From assembly GCA_015179125.1 (NCBI GenBank), contig WHVA01000140.1, positions 62,001 to 126,000 on the forward strand: 64,000 nucleotides of DNA, written 5' to 3'. This document shows positions 45,769 to 56,221 of this stretch, piece by piece (within the stretch, counting starts at the first letter, position 1; every line of letters begins with the position of its first letter). The stretch is from Gautieria morchelliformis (taxonomy: Eukaryota; Basidiomycota; Agaricomycetes; Gomphales; Gomphaceae). The notes beneath the pieces were generated by a model, which saw nothing but the letters and a program-made list of their open reading frames with translations, made no database searches and had not been told where the DNA came from. The position numbers and the translations under genes are program-made.

Positions 45769-48700
45769 CTACCACGCCAGCCGGGCGAGCACACCTTTAG
45801 GGTTCCGACGCACAAAGTATTTGCGCGTCTCGTCCAGGCTGCGCATTATCAGTTCAGCATGCGCCTAAAACGTAAGGGGTGACTCACAAAAGTAACACAA
45901 CCCCAAACGTCATAGGAATGAAATAATGTTCGGCAGGAATACCGCGTGTGAGGAATGCGTTTTGGCTGCAACGGCATGAGACCATAAACTAATACAAAGC
46001 ATACATACTCACAAAAACGGAACGTAGCTGAAGAATATGGCAACCACGAGGGCACATATCATCGCCGGCACTAAATACCAATTCTTTGCCGGCGTATGTT
46101 GGAAGATGCTGAGCTTGCGGCACCGTGTGGACAGCAAGTTGCTATACATGAACAGACACATTAGACCTTCCGCGATCAGGAGTCTCGAAACACTGAACCG
46201 TACCCCCACTGCATGATGACCAAGGTAAAGAAGTAGACACTCTGGGCGCGGTTAAGGTCCTCTGGAGTCAACGTTGGCCAATTTCCAAATTGGAATACCA
46301 GGGATGAGAATGGTACACCTTGCCGCTGTAAATACCAGAAAGATCTAGGAGATGGTCAACTGCGCCGAGAATAAAGGACGATGGCAGTATATATACTCAC
46401 ATTGACATAGCACACAAGCTCTCAAGCACCCCGAGGAAGCCATAGGCCTGGAGAAGAAGTCTCCAGTCCACAAGGCGTTCGGTCTTTACATTGCGTGGTC
46501 TGCGGCGCAATAATCCGGACTCCGGCTGTTCCATACACAAGCTCAGCGCTGGTGCAATGTCAGTGGCCACGCAAATAATGATCATCTGTGAGGGTTAACT
46601 AGTCAACAAAAGGTATCGAGTAAACGCCGTGTGTTTTACTTGAAGGTTGCTTAGCATCTGGAGACGTGCCATTAGATTGGATCGTGAACAGGGCAATGAT
46701 GCACAAACCTGGGGCACCCCAAGGAGAATGTTGACGAGAATGGGCATCAACTCGGAGAAACTGAGCGAAACTGAGCATGCAAAGGATTGAACTATAATCC
46801 TTTCTCACCTTCCGGCTGGGAGAAGATACAGGCAGGTCTTCTTCAGATTGTCATAGACAAGCCGGCCTTGGGAACTCATATATCACGAGTCCCGCTGACG
46901 CTACTGAACGACCCTGCTTACCATATTCAAGTGCCACGACAATAGAGCCAAAGCTGTCAAGAAGCACCATATCCGCAGCTTCTCTATTGAGGCCAAGAAT
47001 AAATCAGACCAGGGAGACCATATGACAATGCACGGATGACGCACCTGGCAACGTCAGAACCAGAGCCCATCGCAATGCCGCAGTCGGCGACTCGCAGCGA
47101 CGCGCTGTCGTTCACCCCATCACCCGTCATAGCGACGATGCAAGCACGCGTTTGGAAGGCGCGGACGATGAACAGTTTCTGCTCTGGAGTTGTACGAGCA
47201 AAAACAATTTCATCGTATGTGCATAGCTGATCAAGTTGTGATCCAGTAAATTTGGTCATATCACTTCCAGTGACGACGATCCCTCTCATTGGGCGTGGGT
47301 CATCGTCGTCCTCTGCAACTGGCACGTAAGGGCGTATCCTTTCTACAGGTAGCTTCGGGTCGAGATCTGAGAAATGATGGATCTTGGATACGTCGGAAAT
47401 GATGCCGGCTTGCGCAGAGATCGCGACGGCGGTCGCAGGATGATCACCTATAATGCATCAGTATTATTCACTCCGATAATCGATGGCCTGCCCACCAGTA
47501 ACGACGAAGAAGCGAATACCGGCACCACGGCATATTCTGTCGAGGCTCTTAGAAAGTGATATCAGCCACGTTATGACAGCGACTCACCGCACGGTGTCCA
47601 CGATGTCCTCCTTAAGGGGGTCGATCAAGCCCACGAGACCAACGATCACCAAATCTTCGTTCAGCTCCTCCACTAACTCCGCGAAAGTCTGACTACTCTT
47701 CCTGGCATCTTTAGAAATTTCTTCTTCTCTGATCACCTTCCGCGCGAGGACAAGCACTCTCCGACCTTGAGCGGCCCACGAGTCTTGCACCGAGACAATG
47801 CGCTCGAGGACATCCGGACTTAATCGAAGGGGCTCACCACCCCCAGGAGCAAGAACATACGAACAACGAGGAAACAGAGCCTCAGGCGCGCCTTTGACGG
47901 TTAATAGGTAATCATTGGGAGAGAAATCATCCCAAGATGCGATAGGCGGAGGTCGGGGATCAGCAGCGACGTATGCCGATGAAAGTTTGGACAGTTTGAG
48001 CATGTACTTGGTCTGTAGAAATAATTTGAATGTCAGACCTTCGGCCCAATCTTGGACAGTCGAAATGTTACTTTAGAGTTAAAGTTGACTTTATGAACTT
48101 CCTGCCACGTGTTCAGAGATGCCTCAACAGGCGCAATCGATTCCGCAAAGCGTAAGATTGCAGAATCTATATTCAGAAGCGTCCTGCGTTTCAGACTTGG
48201 GTGTCACGACAGCTCCTTAACCCGCTACTCACCAGTTGCATCTCCGATAATTTCCCTAGCCGCAAGCGGCTTCTCATTTTGCTCCGCTGCAAACGCGGCC
48301 GCGTTGCAAATACCAGCAACAGCACCCAACTGGGCCAGGTTCTCCCTTACAGACTCAGAATCAGAAACCTTTGTTGATGAATCAGACTGGTCCCTAAGGG
48401 CTTCCGCTGTTTTGCGACCGGACACAAGGCGATCCCGCAACTCGGCAGGGTCGAGCTCAAGGTCGTAGACCGCCACATTTTCAACATGCATACGGTTTTG
48501 TGTGAGGGTACCTAGAAATCCTGAGAGTCTGCGAGGAAATCTTGGATAGTGTTAGTCACCTGTTTTATCCTACAGTCAATGGGTCAGGGTCAGTCAGCGT
48601 CGCACACGAGGTATGGCAAAGTGTCGCACCGAGCATAAAACATTCACTGCTCCCAATGTTTCCACAATAGACAGGGACTTGCATAATACCTGAAGTGCGA

Positions 48701-50618
48701 GTAAGGTCCAGGGACACACTAAAACTGACACAGCTGACATGCCTTGTGCTTGCTGAGTGTACCTGCGACCTTCGCCAAACTGATTGTCACCGCAATAGGT
48801 CTGCATATCACGCCGCATGCAATGGAAACAAGCAACATGAGTTGAAGACCCAGGATAAACGGTGAGGTCGGTTAGCGAGCAAGGCCCGCCCTAGAAGGGA
48901 AGTTTGACGTACAATCCCTCAGGAATGAACGCCACTGGAGTAAAATGATATGTTATCTGCTCAAACCACGACAATGAGCTGCTACTCACCCACGACAGAC
49001 ACCACATCAATGAGCAGGTTAGGCACGTTGATATAATTAGGGAAAACTCTTCGTAGCCTGTGGAAGCCGTCAAACTTTCAGCACGATGAGACCTTATGGC
49101 ACATGAGTATTCGGTCCCACCAAGAGGCCCACAAAATGACGATTAAGATAGCCACGAGGGCCGCTAAGCTGGCAATGATCAACACCAAACGGAGAATTTC
49201 CCGTTGAAGCGTTGTAAGATGTCCCGATGTCTGTGAAGAGAGCGTGGCAATTCGGCCACTGAAGAATGACTGGTATCAGTCCCGCAATATATGGCGGCTG
49301 CCGTGGCGGGAGGGGGGACACATTTGGATGCAAACGTACAAGACAGTCAGATCACCAGTCTGAACTACAACCCCTTTACCAGAACCGCTGGTACAGTGCG
49401 TGCCTTGTAATGCGATGTTCTTGGTCTATGGCACGGTGAGCATCACAGCGAGGGTTGCAACCTCGGTAATACCTCGAGGAAATTATCATCTGTCTTATCA
49501 ACTGTCGCAGGCACTGGTTCGCTCTGCAGCCATGAGGGTAACATAATAAGTGTTTGCCAAATAAAAACAAATGACTCAGACTGACCTCTCCAGTGAGGAT
49601 ACTCCTGTCAAACATACAATCCCCAGTGCATTCAATCATCCTAAGATCCGCTGGAATTTTCATACCCATGGCGACCACGACCTTCAAAGAAGAGGAGATG
49701 TCTCAGTGTGTTGCTGGCGATGCCAAACTGGTTGCATACTAGATCTCCAGGTACAAGCTGTTCCGAGGCTACGCTGAGCTGTGAGACATGAAAAGATGTA
49801 AATCAGCGTGGGCTACCGCGCGGGTGCCATGTCATTGACCTGTGCCGAGTTCCTGATAACCGTGACGTTGCTAGGTAAAAGGTTTTGGATACTACTCATA
49901 ACGCGCGACGTAGAAAAGTCCTGCCAGGCGTTGAAGATAGCCTGCAGGAGTAGGACGATAAGCAGAACGACTGCGAGCGCCAGATTAGAAGCCAAGGGTG
50001 GGTTCCCAAGGGGTTTCCTTCTGAGGGATGAGCGGAGTGGACGGTGGAGACGACGACGCATACCAGGCAATGAAGCAAATAATGCTGGCACCAAGGAGAA
50101 GACTACCGAATCCGCCAAAAAGCCACTCGAGGACTTTCTTGAGCATGTTACGGGGAGGGGGGAAATAACATTCGGACCATACGTAGAAAGGCGACGAGCG
50201 GCCTGAGGAGCATCCAGCCAGCAGACGGGGAGACAGAGAGGTGCTGGAAGAGCGTAGAGGTAGAGATCGTGTGCCAATCCAGAGCAGCAAGGTCTAAGAG
50301 AAATTGTCAGGGATATACGACCCGAGAATAAACACCGCAGGAACCTTTCACGGCTTTCTTAGACTTCTTTTCGTTGGTCTCGGAACCTGGAGGAGTGGAT
50401 GGGCCTCCCACATCCTCTCGAGTGTCGACATGAAGGCTAAGCGTCCTAAACTCGACAGGGATACGTGCCGCAGCGGGGGAAACGTTGTCGCGGATAGAGC
50501 GAATAGACAAGGTACGCTCCATAGCAACCCCAGTCCGAGCAGGAGTACGTGCCAGCTCAAAGGTTGGGACCTTTGAGTTAGAGTACGTTTTCTCAAGGTC
50601 GGGTGTTAGAGGAACCAT
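45769..50618 (-). pseudogene. P-type ATPase paralogue with frameshifts
   Basis: The right-arm counterpart of the ATPase at 3161-7987, read on the minus strand from ATG 50618 to stop 45771-45769. The exon-intron layout is the same, including the ten-base exon carrying DKTG. Motifs kept: AFIPEGL in transmembrane 4, DKTGTLTQNRM, KGAPE, TGDGVND and TDIAPALSLCME. Exon 1 has eight extra residues (VGGPSTPP) relative to the left copy. In exon 2 two single bases are missing relative to the left copy, one in CTGCTGGCTGGATG (about 50218) and one in TTTCCCCCCTCCCCGTAAC (about 50160). They put DLAALDWHTIS, LDAPQAARRLSTYG and NMLKKVLEWLFGGF in three different frames. Later exons look open. Either the copy is dead, or the bases are assembly errors at G and C runs. 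Confidence 0.8.
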
Positions 50619-51439
50619 GGGTGCTGATCTGAGAGACGGCCCCACGCAAAGCTCCTAAGATAGCTCCAGCATTTATAGGAGAGAAAACCCGTCACACGGT
50701 TATGGCTAATGCGATCAGCGGAGAAAGAATCCGAAACAAGTGACCTGGTGTTGACATGGAATGAACCGAGCTTGCTCAAGTTGTACTGTATGTGACCTGG
50801 CATTATCTTAGATACGGTCGGGCAGTCGTGTGCCCGGGCACTCCAAGTCAGTTGTGGCGATACTGGAATTCGGAACGGGATAGCGTCGTGGGCTGTGTCG
50901 ACCGTGTGGACAATGGCGGCATGGTTGATGTCGAGGTGCTCTGTGCACACTTGTGGTCCTTGTGATTACATAACATCAGCGCTTTGTACGCGCTTATTGT
51001 CTTTGGTTTTACATAACCTTTACCGTACGGTACGTATGTCTATAAGCTTACAGTAACTATCAGTTTAAACATTGTCCTTTCATCAGCTCGACCGCCCTCT
51101 AAATGCTTGATGTTTGCGGGCAGCAGCTCACGAGTAGACACACACCTTTTGCTCACACATATAGACCCTACGGTCGGAGCGCTCGCGCGTAGGCCAGCTA
51201 GAAGTCTTATCCGGATGAATTTACTGTGTGGAAGCTCAGGCCTAAAGCTTTAAGCTTGAAGCTTGAAGAATCTTACTTTCTCAACGCGGCACCTAGGTGA
51301 CAGGTCATGCACAGCATATACTGCGGATGTTAGCCAACCGGTTTCATTGTGGCTGCATACGCTCTGTATTTTCGTCTTGTTTCCGTCCCGTACCGGTTCA
51401 CATACGCACACCCCGACTAGGCAATGTTGTGTTTACTGA

Positions 51440-51960
51440 TGTGTGTACCTAAATAGTAGTTCCGAATGTACTTTTTGTTAGTCCAACGTTAGCTGGTTTT
51501 GTACTGAAACGTTCCATTTCGACCCAACCCCGCCCACACGGCCACAGGCACGGAATCGCCCTGGGCCTGGCCAGAGAAATAGGATACACTGCATGCAGGG
51601 CCTTGCCCCAAAAGACGAAAAATTGGATAGAAAAAAAAAAGTTCCATTTCATCTTGCAGTGAATCCACTAAGGACGTCCAAACTCTAAGATTACACCTCG
51701 TGAGGCGACGTGGACCAGAACAGGCCCCCTGGCTTTGCTGTCGCTAGGCAGCGGATCGAGAGATACACTTGCTACTAATAACTACTATGTAGGACATAGA
51801 ATCACTCCGCTCAGGGGTTCTTCAAGTCTCCCTGATCTTCACCTCCCTGATCTTCTCCCTGATCTTCACCAAAGTTGGCATAACGTGTTCGATGCTTGGC
51901 ATACTTGCCACGGGCATTCGTTTGGCGTTGTTTGCCACGCTTTGCCGCCCGTTCCAACTA
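51440..51960. repeat. Dispersed repeat, copy 2
   Basis: Counterpart of 1670-2130, within the right arm, and similar to 55490-56216 in the same orientation (shared CAGGCCCCCT, GCTTTGCTGTCGCTAGGCAG, ACTACTATGTAGGACATAGA). A short A run follows GGATAG at about 51629. Confidence 0.7.
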
Positions 51961-52748
51961 TTCCCCTGCTTGGCCGACGCTTCCCTGTCATCTAGGCGGT
52001 TTCCTTCGTTGTTGCCTTGCATGGACTCACACGCTGGCGCTATGGTTTGTTCCGTATCTTTCTCCTCGTTTGCCCTTCTAGACCTGGCCTGCCCCTGTCT
52101 TCGATGACCCTCTTCCCCTTTCGTTTCTTTCGCCCCCGTCGTCCCCACCGTGTCCTTCGTTGTCCAGGTCGGCCGTTTGGCCGCTTGGACAGTTTCGTCC
52201 TCTCTCAACCGGTGCCCTTGCTGGCCAGAGTCCCTTTTCTTCCCGACCTTCCCCCCGCTTTTTTACGCCGTCTTATATCGGTTATATCGGTCTGGGTGTG
52301 GGGTCGCGTACCGGCAGCGTGTCCTGTCCTCGCGGGCAACTTCGCGTCATTTCAGGGGCGTTCTTTACCTTCCCCGCCTTTGTCGCGCTTTTCTGGTGAC
52401 GCCGTCGTATTGTCCCCCTGTCTTATGCTGACCATCGGTTGGATAGCGTAATGTAACTGTTCCCATGTTGTTGTATCGCCTTTACGAAAAAAAATACTTC
52501 CGCAGTTTTTCCCCCATCTATACTAATGCCTGCCAAAGCGAAGCGCAGGCTTGCCTCGTATATATCAAATAAACGTACAACCAGCATGCGGCGGCTGATT
52601 CTGATGCCGCCGACCTTTATTCAGACGGGTTCATGAACGACGAGAACCACCGAAGCTATCGGTTGCCCATATACGGAATTTACTTGACCACATTAGTGCG
52701 GACATCTTGACCATTCCATGTGAAAAAAGTACATCAATCGAATCAAGC

Positions 52749-54281
52749 TCAATATTCTTTAAGCTGTAAGTCCAGCCATCCTTTCAATTCATCCTGAGTC
52801 GCTTCGTTCGCCGCGCGAGGGTTTGCTTTCCCAACACGAGCCCAAGGAATAAGGTACTATTGTTAGCGCACAAGGTGCCAAATTTAGCTAAGCCATTCAC
52901 TTCGTTAGCGATAAGGAGGCTCACTTTGCCACTCACACCCTCCGGTTCGGGGGTTGTCCCGGCCCACAGCTGGGTGAATGCACCGAAGCTGGTGATAAGA
53001 CCGTGCATGAGGGGATATTATAGGCACAACAATCATGAAAGGCGTACGGTGCTGGATAACATATTTTATGCGTTATCCATCGTTGCCAGCCAGGCATATA
53101 TCTGCAACGGCTCGTTATGTTATGTTAATATGACAAAAGATGGAAGACGGCGCGAACTTCTGAAGATCTGTGATAATTCCACCAGGATGAACAGCACAGG
53201 ACGTAACGACGTCGCCGTGATATCTGGTGAGGATGTTGGAGAGAAAAATACTGCCCTGCCGACAAGTTCTCTTACTTTATTTGAAGGGAGAATGGAGATC
53301 GACGCACTATTTTACTGGCTCCATATAATTTCCACTGCGGGGCATATCCTAGCTTTTTAATCGCCACGTCGCGCCCCGCACCCCCCTTCATGGTCTTCCA
53401 GTCTAGACCCGTTTTACCAGGTGCGAAATCATGGACGGTGGATGATGTGTTTACAACACGGGATTTAGTTTCGTGGTAAGTCGTCGAGCGTTCCAACGCA
53501 GGGAGTAGCAGCGTCTGTATATTCGGCGGAGCTGAGCAGCTGTCTGATGACCTTTTTGTAATACTTTATACCGTGAAGAAATAATGTCCCAGGACGTTGG
53601 TACCTGCACAAGAAGACTAAATCAGCTCGTGGGGAATAAGAAAATAAACTTACCAAACTCTGGAGAGCCATGTGTGAAGTTAAATATCAAAGAATATAGA
53701 TAGGTGGTCCTGAATGTACACACGGAGGTCATAGCCTTGCACAGTTAAGAGGTCGAGAGGAGGCGCCATAACGGCGCTGTCGGAGGATTTGACCAGGCAA
53801 CACTTAATCAATGATCGGAGGGAACAGTGCATTTAACGCCACATACGCGTTATTGAACAGAATATCAAGCCTTTCCTCTTTGCTCAAGAATTCCTCTGCA
53901 GCCTTTTTGACACTATGCAGGTCGGCCAAGTCCAAGTGCAGTATGACGGGCTCTTTCCCCTCTGTCTCTTCCTTTAGCCGCTTCACTGCATCTTCACACC
54001 TAGTAGCTGAGCGTGCGGCTAAGTAAACTTTGGCATTCTTGAGGAGTAACTGTTTCACAGTCTGATATCCGATTCCAGAGTTCCCCCCAGTGACAATGGT
54101 AACCTAATGCATGCGCCACTATTAGTTAGTATTCCCGGTCAAATGTACGACAATATCAGACGAGTGGCTGCACCTTCCCTGTTAGATCTGGGATATCTCG
54201 TGCGGGAACAAACTTGGACTTGGGTGGAAACTGTTGAGATATTGCGGACTGGGGTGCAAATATAGCGACAACGTTGCCCAT
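52749..54281 (-). CDS. Short-chain dehydrogenase/reductase (retinol-dehydrogenase-like)
   Basis: An NAD(P)-dependent oxidoreductase; the substrate cannot be told. Minus-strand exons fixed by eye: 54281-54174 (36 codons, from MGNVVAIFAPQS), 54103-53847, 53776-53724, a six-base exon 53659-53654, 53603-53572, 53514-53308, then from 53255; the last exon ends at stop 52751-52749. Motifs: TGGNSGIG (about 41-48, cofactor loop), NNA (about 120), VVNTSS (catalytic Ser region), YGASK (Tyr216, Lys220), VHPGG, and FGAFTQLWAGTT near the C-terminus. The intron between about 53150 and 52990 could not be placed, and no in-frame join was found there, so integrity is likely but not shown. Two introns flank an exon of only six bases (AGTTTG). 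Its downstream neighbour, in the same direction, is the ATPase pseudogene. The left-arm paralogue is at the window edge. Confidence 0.8.
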
Positions 54282-54497
54282 CGAGAAACACTCAGTTATT
54301 GCCATAAGGAGCAGGGGGTGTAAACTCAGCACGGTTCAGTACTCTCAGCAGACTCTCAAGTTCCCACCTTTTATCGCCCGTCGGAGTCGTGCGATGGTAA
54401 CCATTCAGCCAATAGCGAAATTATAATTTCCTTTTTCAGGCTAGAGGTTCTCAGTACTCGAAACATTGATCGGCGCGTCTGCCGCACTTGCATTTAT

Positions 54498-54552
54498 CCT
54501 GTTCCATGAATCTGTGTGATGCCCTCAGTGTCACACAGATTCATGGAACAGG
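54498..54552. repeat. Perfect 22-bp hairpin with 11-base loop
   Basis: Arms 54498-54519 and 54531-54552 are exact reverse complements (beginning CCTGTTCCATGAATC) around the loop TGCCCTCAGTG. Imperfect pairing continues outwards for roughly 20 more bases (TTGCATTTAT against GTAAACGCAC). It lies in the 577-bp gap between the divergent SDR (ends at 54281) and membrane-protein gene (from 54858). It could be a cruciform or transcribed hairpin, a transposon scar or a bidirectional regulatory site. Confidence 0.85.
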
Positions 54553-54857
54553 GTAAACGCACACTGGCAGTGGGCGGCACTTACGCCAGTCTTCTCCAAA
54601 AGGAACACAGGAGCAAATAAATATATTGATTTTATGTTTCGACCAAATAGCTGGTGCTTCCGAAAGTCTGGCCTGATCCGATGATTCCGATCCAGCGGCG
54701 ACGCTCCGCAGTATTCAGCTCGATTGAACACCTATCTCTTTCTCGCGCGTAGCTTATAGTGATCTGCCATCGCTCTATTACTGAATTCCGCATGCGTATT
54801 TAAACGACAATGCTAGAAAGCCAAGATGATCCATGATGAACATCCGGCGTCGAGACC

Positions 54858-55444
54858 ATGCTGCTGCAAACCATTATTAATAACGCTGTTATGTCTGTGC
54901 TGCGACTCCTGGGCTTTGTATCTCTGTCTGCCTTGCTATTCACCGTCGTTCTTTCTGAGAACATGCACCGCCATACTGTTTTCTTCAATTTCGTGTGGAC
55001 GTACCTCCTGTATACGTCATCCATGCTCTTCACGTGCGTGTTTCAAGCAATCATCTACAACTATTGATACGACTGGGAAAAGGGGATGTGGTGTACATGG
55101 TTTTCGCGCAAGCCGAGGAAACGTTGGGTGTGGACAAGGTCCTCAGTACTCTGGCCAGTTCTATGAGGTTGATGTGAGCATCAAGATAATCAATAACGCC
55201 ATTCTGTGCACAGCGGCGTCAGCCCCCTGACGGTAATCTTGACTTACAGCGCCCTGATGGCTCCCCTTTCATCCGTGTACGCTTCATCTGTGCGCCCCGC
55301 TAATGTCTTATCCAGGTGTGGTTTGAAATGAGAGCTGCATTCTGTTGTGTAAACAAACGCAAGGGCAACGAAGCCACGGACCTTCACGGTGAGCTCTTAA
55401 ACCATTTATTGGAAATCGAGGTCGATTACGACAAAGGCTTCTAA
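54858..55444 (+). CDS. Probable multi-pass membrane protein, small
   Basis: The first exon encodes MLLQTIINNAVMSVLRLLGF followed by SLSALLFTVVLSENMHRHTV and FFNFVWTYLLYTSSMLFT, two hydrophobic segments with a His/Arg turn, like the start of the seven-helix proteins common in Agaricomycetes. A donor GTGCGT follows at about 55032. The last block, after an acceptor near 55315, reads VWFEMRAAFCCVNKRKGNEA and ends DYDKGF with stop TAA at 55442-55444. The middle exons (55.07-55.25 kb) are not resolved and the total is short for a seven-helix receptor. It is divergent from the SDR gene. Family assignment is tentative. Confidence 0.4.
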
Positions 55445-55489
55445 TCACGCCTTATTTTATGGGAATAGTCCCCTGTGTAGTGCCCGGGA

Positions 55490-56216
55490 GCTTGCCTTTG
55501 GGCACTTTTTGTTGGTCCTAAACTAGCTAGAAACAAGTTCTTTTTGAGCTAAAAAAACAGTGCAAAGTGGGTACATTCTGGCTAGTAGGCATGGTCAAAG
55601 GGGCTGAGAACACTTCGGGAGCTAGAAATCAGAGCTCGAGCACTAGTGGCTTCTAGTTGGTTTTGTACTGACACTCAAGTTCCATTTCGACACAACCCCG
55701 CCCACACGGCCACAGGCACGAAATGCATGTAGAGGCAGAGAAATACGGAACAGTCAGAGACCTGCGAACGTAGATAGCAACACCGCATGTATTGTCTTAC
55801 ACAGGGTCTTGCCCCAAAAGACGAAAAAGTGGATAAAAAAATTAATAAAAAAGTTCCATTTCATCTGATTTTTAGGTGCCGGCGCTTCTTGCAATGAATC
55901 CGTTAAGGACGTCCAAACATGCAGTAAAGAACGTTTGGGAATATCTAGGATTACACCTCGTAAGGCGACGTGGACCAGAACAGGCCCCCTGCTTTGCTGT
56001 CGCTAGGCAGCGGATATTACTACTAATAACTACTATGTAGGACATAGAACTTCTCCCTCTGCTCAAGGGTTCTTCAAGTCTCCCTGATCTTTACCAGAGT
56101 TCGCATAACGTGTTCAACTCTAGCTGAAGCGTAACTACCGCATGATGCTTGGCATACTTGCCACGACGGGCATTCGTTTGGCGGTTGTTTGCTACACTTT
56201 GCCGCCCGTTCACCGA
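55490..56216. repeat. Dispersed repeat, copy 3 (most complete)
   Basis: Resembles 51440-51960 directly and 1470-2130 in reverse complement, with extra segments not in the other two. It is non-coding and lies outside the inverted arm. Its right end, at CCGACTGCT, is where the solo LTR at 56222 was inserted. Confidence 0.75.
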
Positions 56217-56221
56217 CTGCT

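Larger units (their letters stand above)
45418..53255. repeat. Right arm of the inverted duplication
   Basis: The reverse complement of bases 1-8341 (see left arm). The inner end abuts the LTR of the gag-only element. The outer end is a minimum: 53255 corresponds to base 1, and the rest of the SDR gene (to 54281) probably also belongs to the arm, beyond the window on the left. The spacer between the SDR and ATPase genes (50.6-52.7 kb) lacks the minisatellite and tandem duplication seen on the left. Confidence 0.93.
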
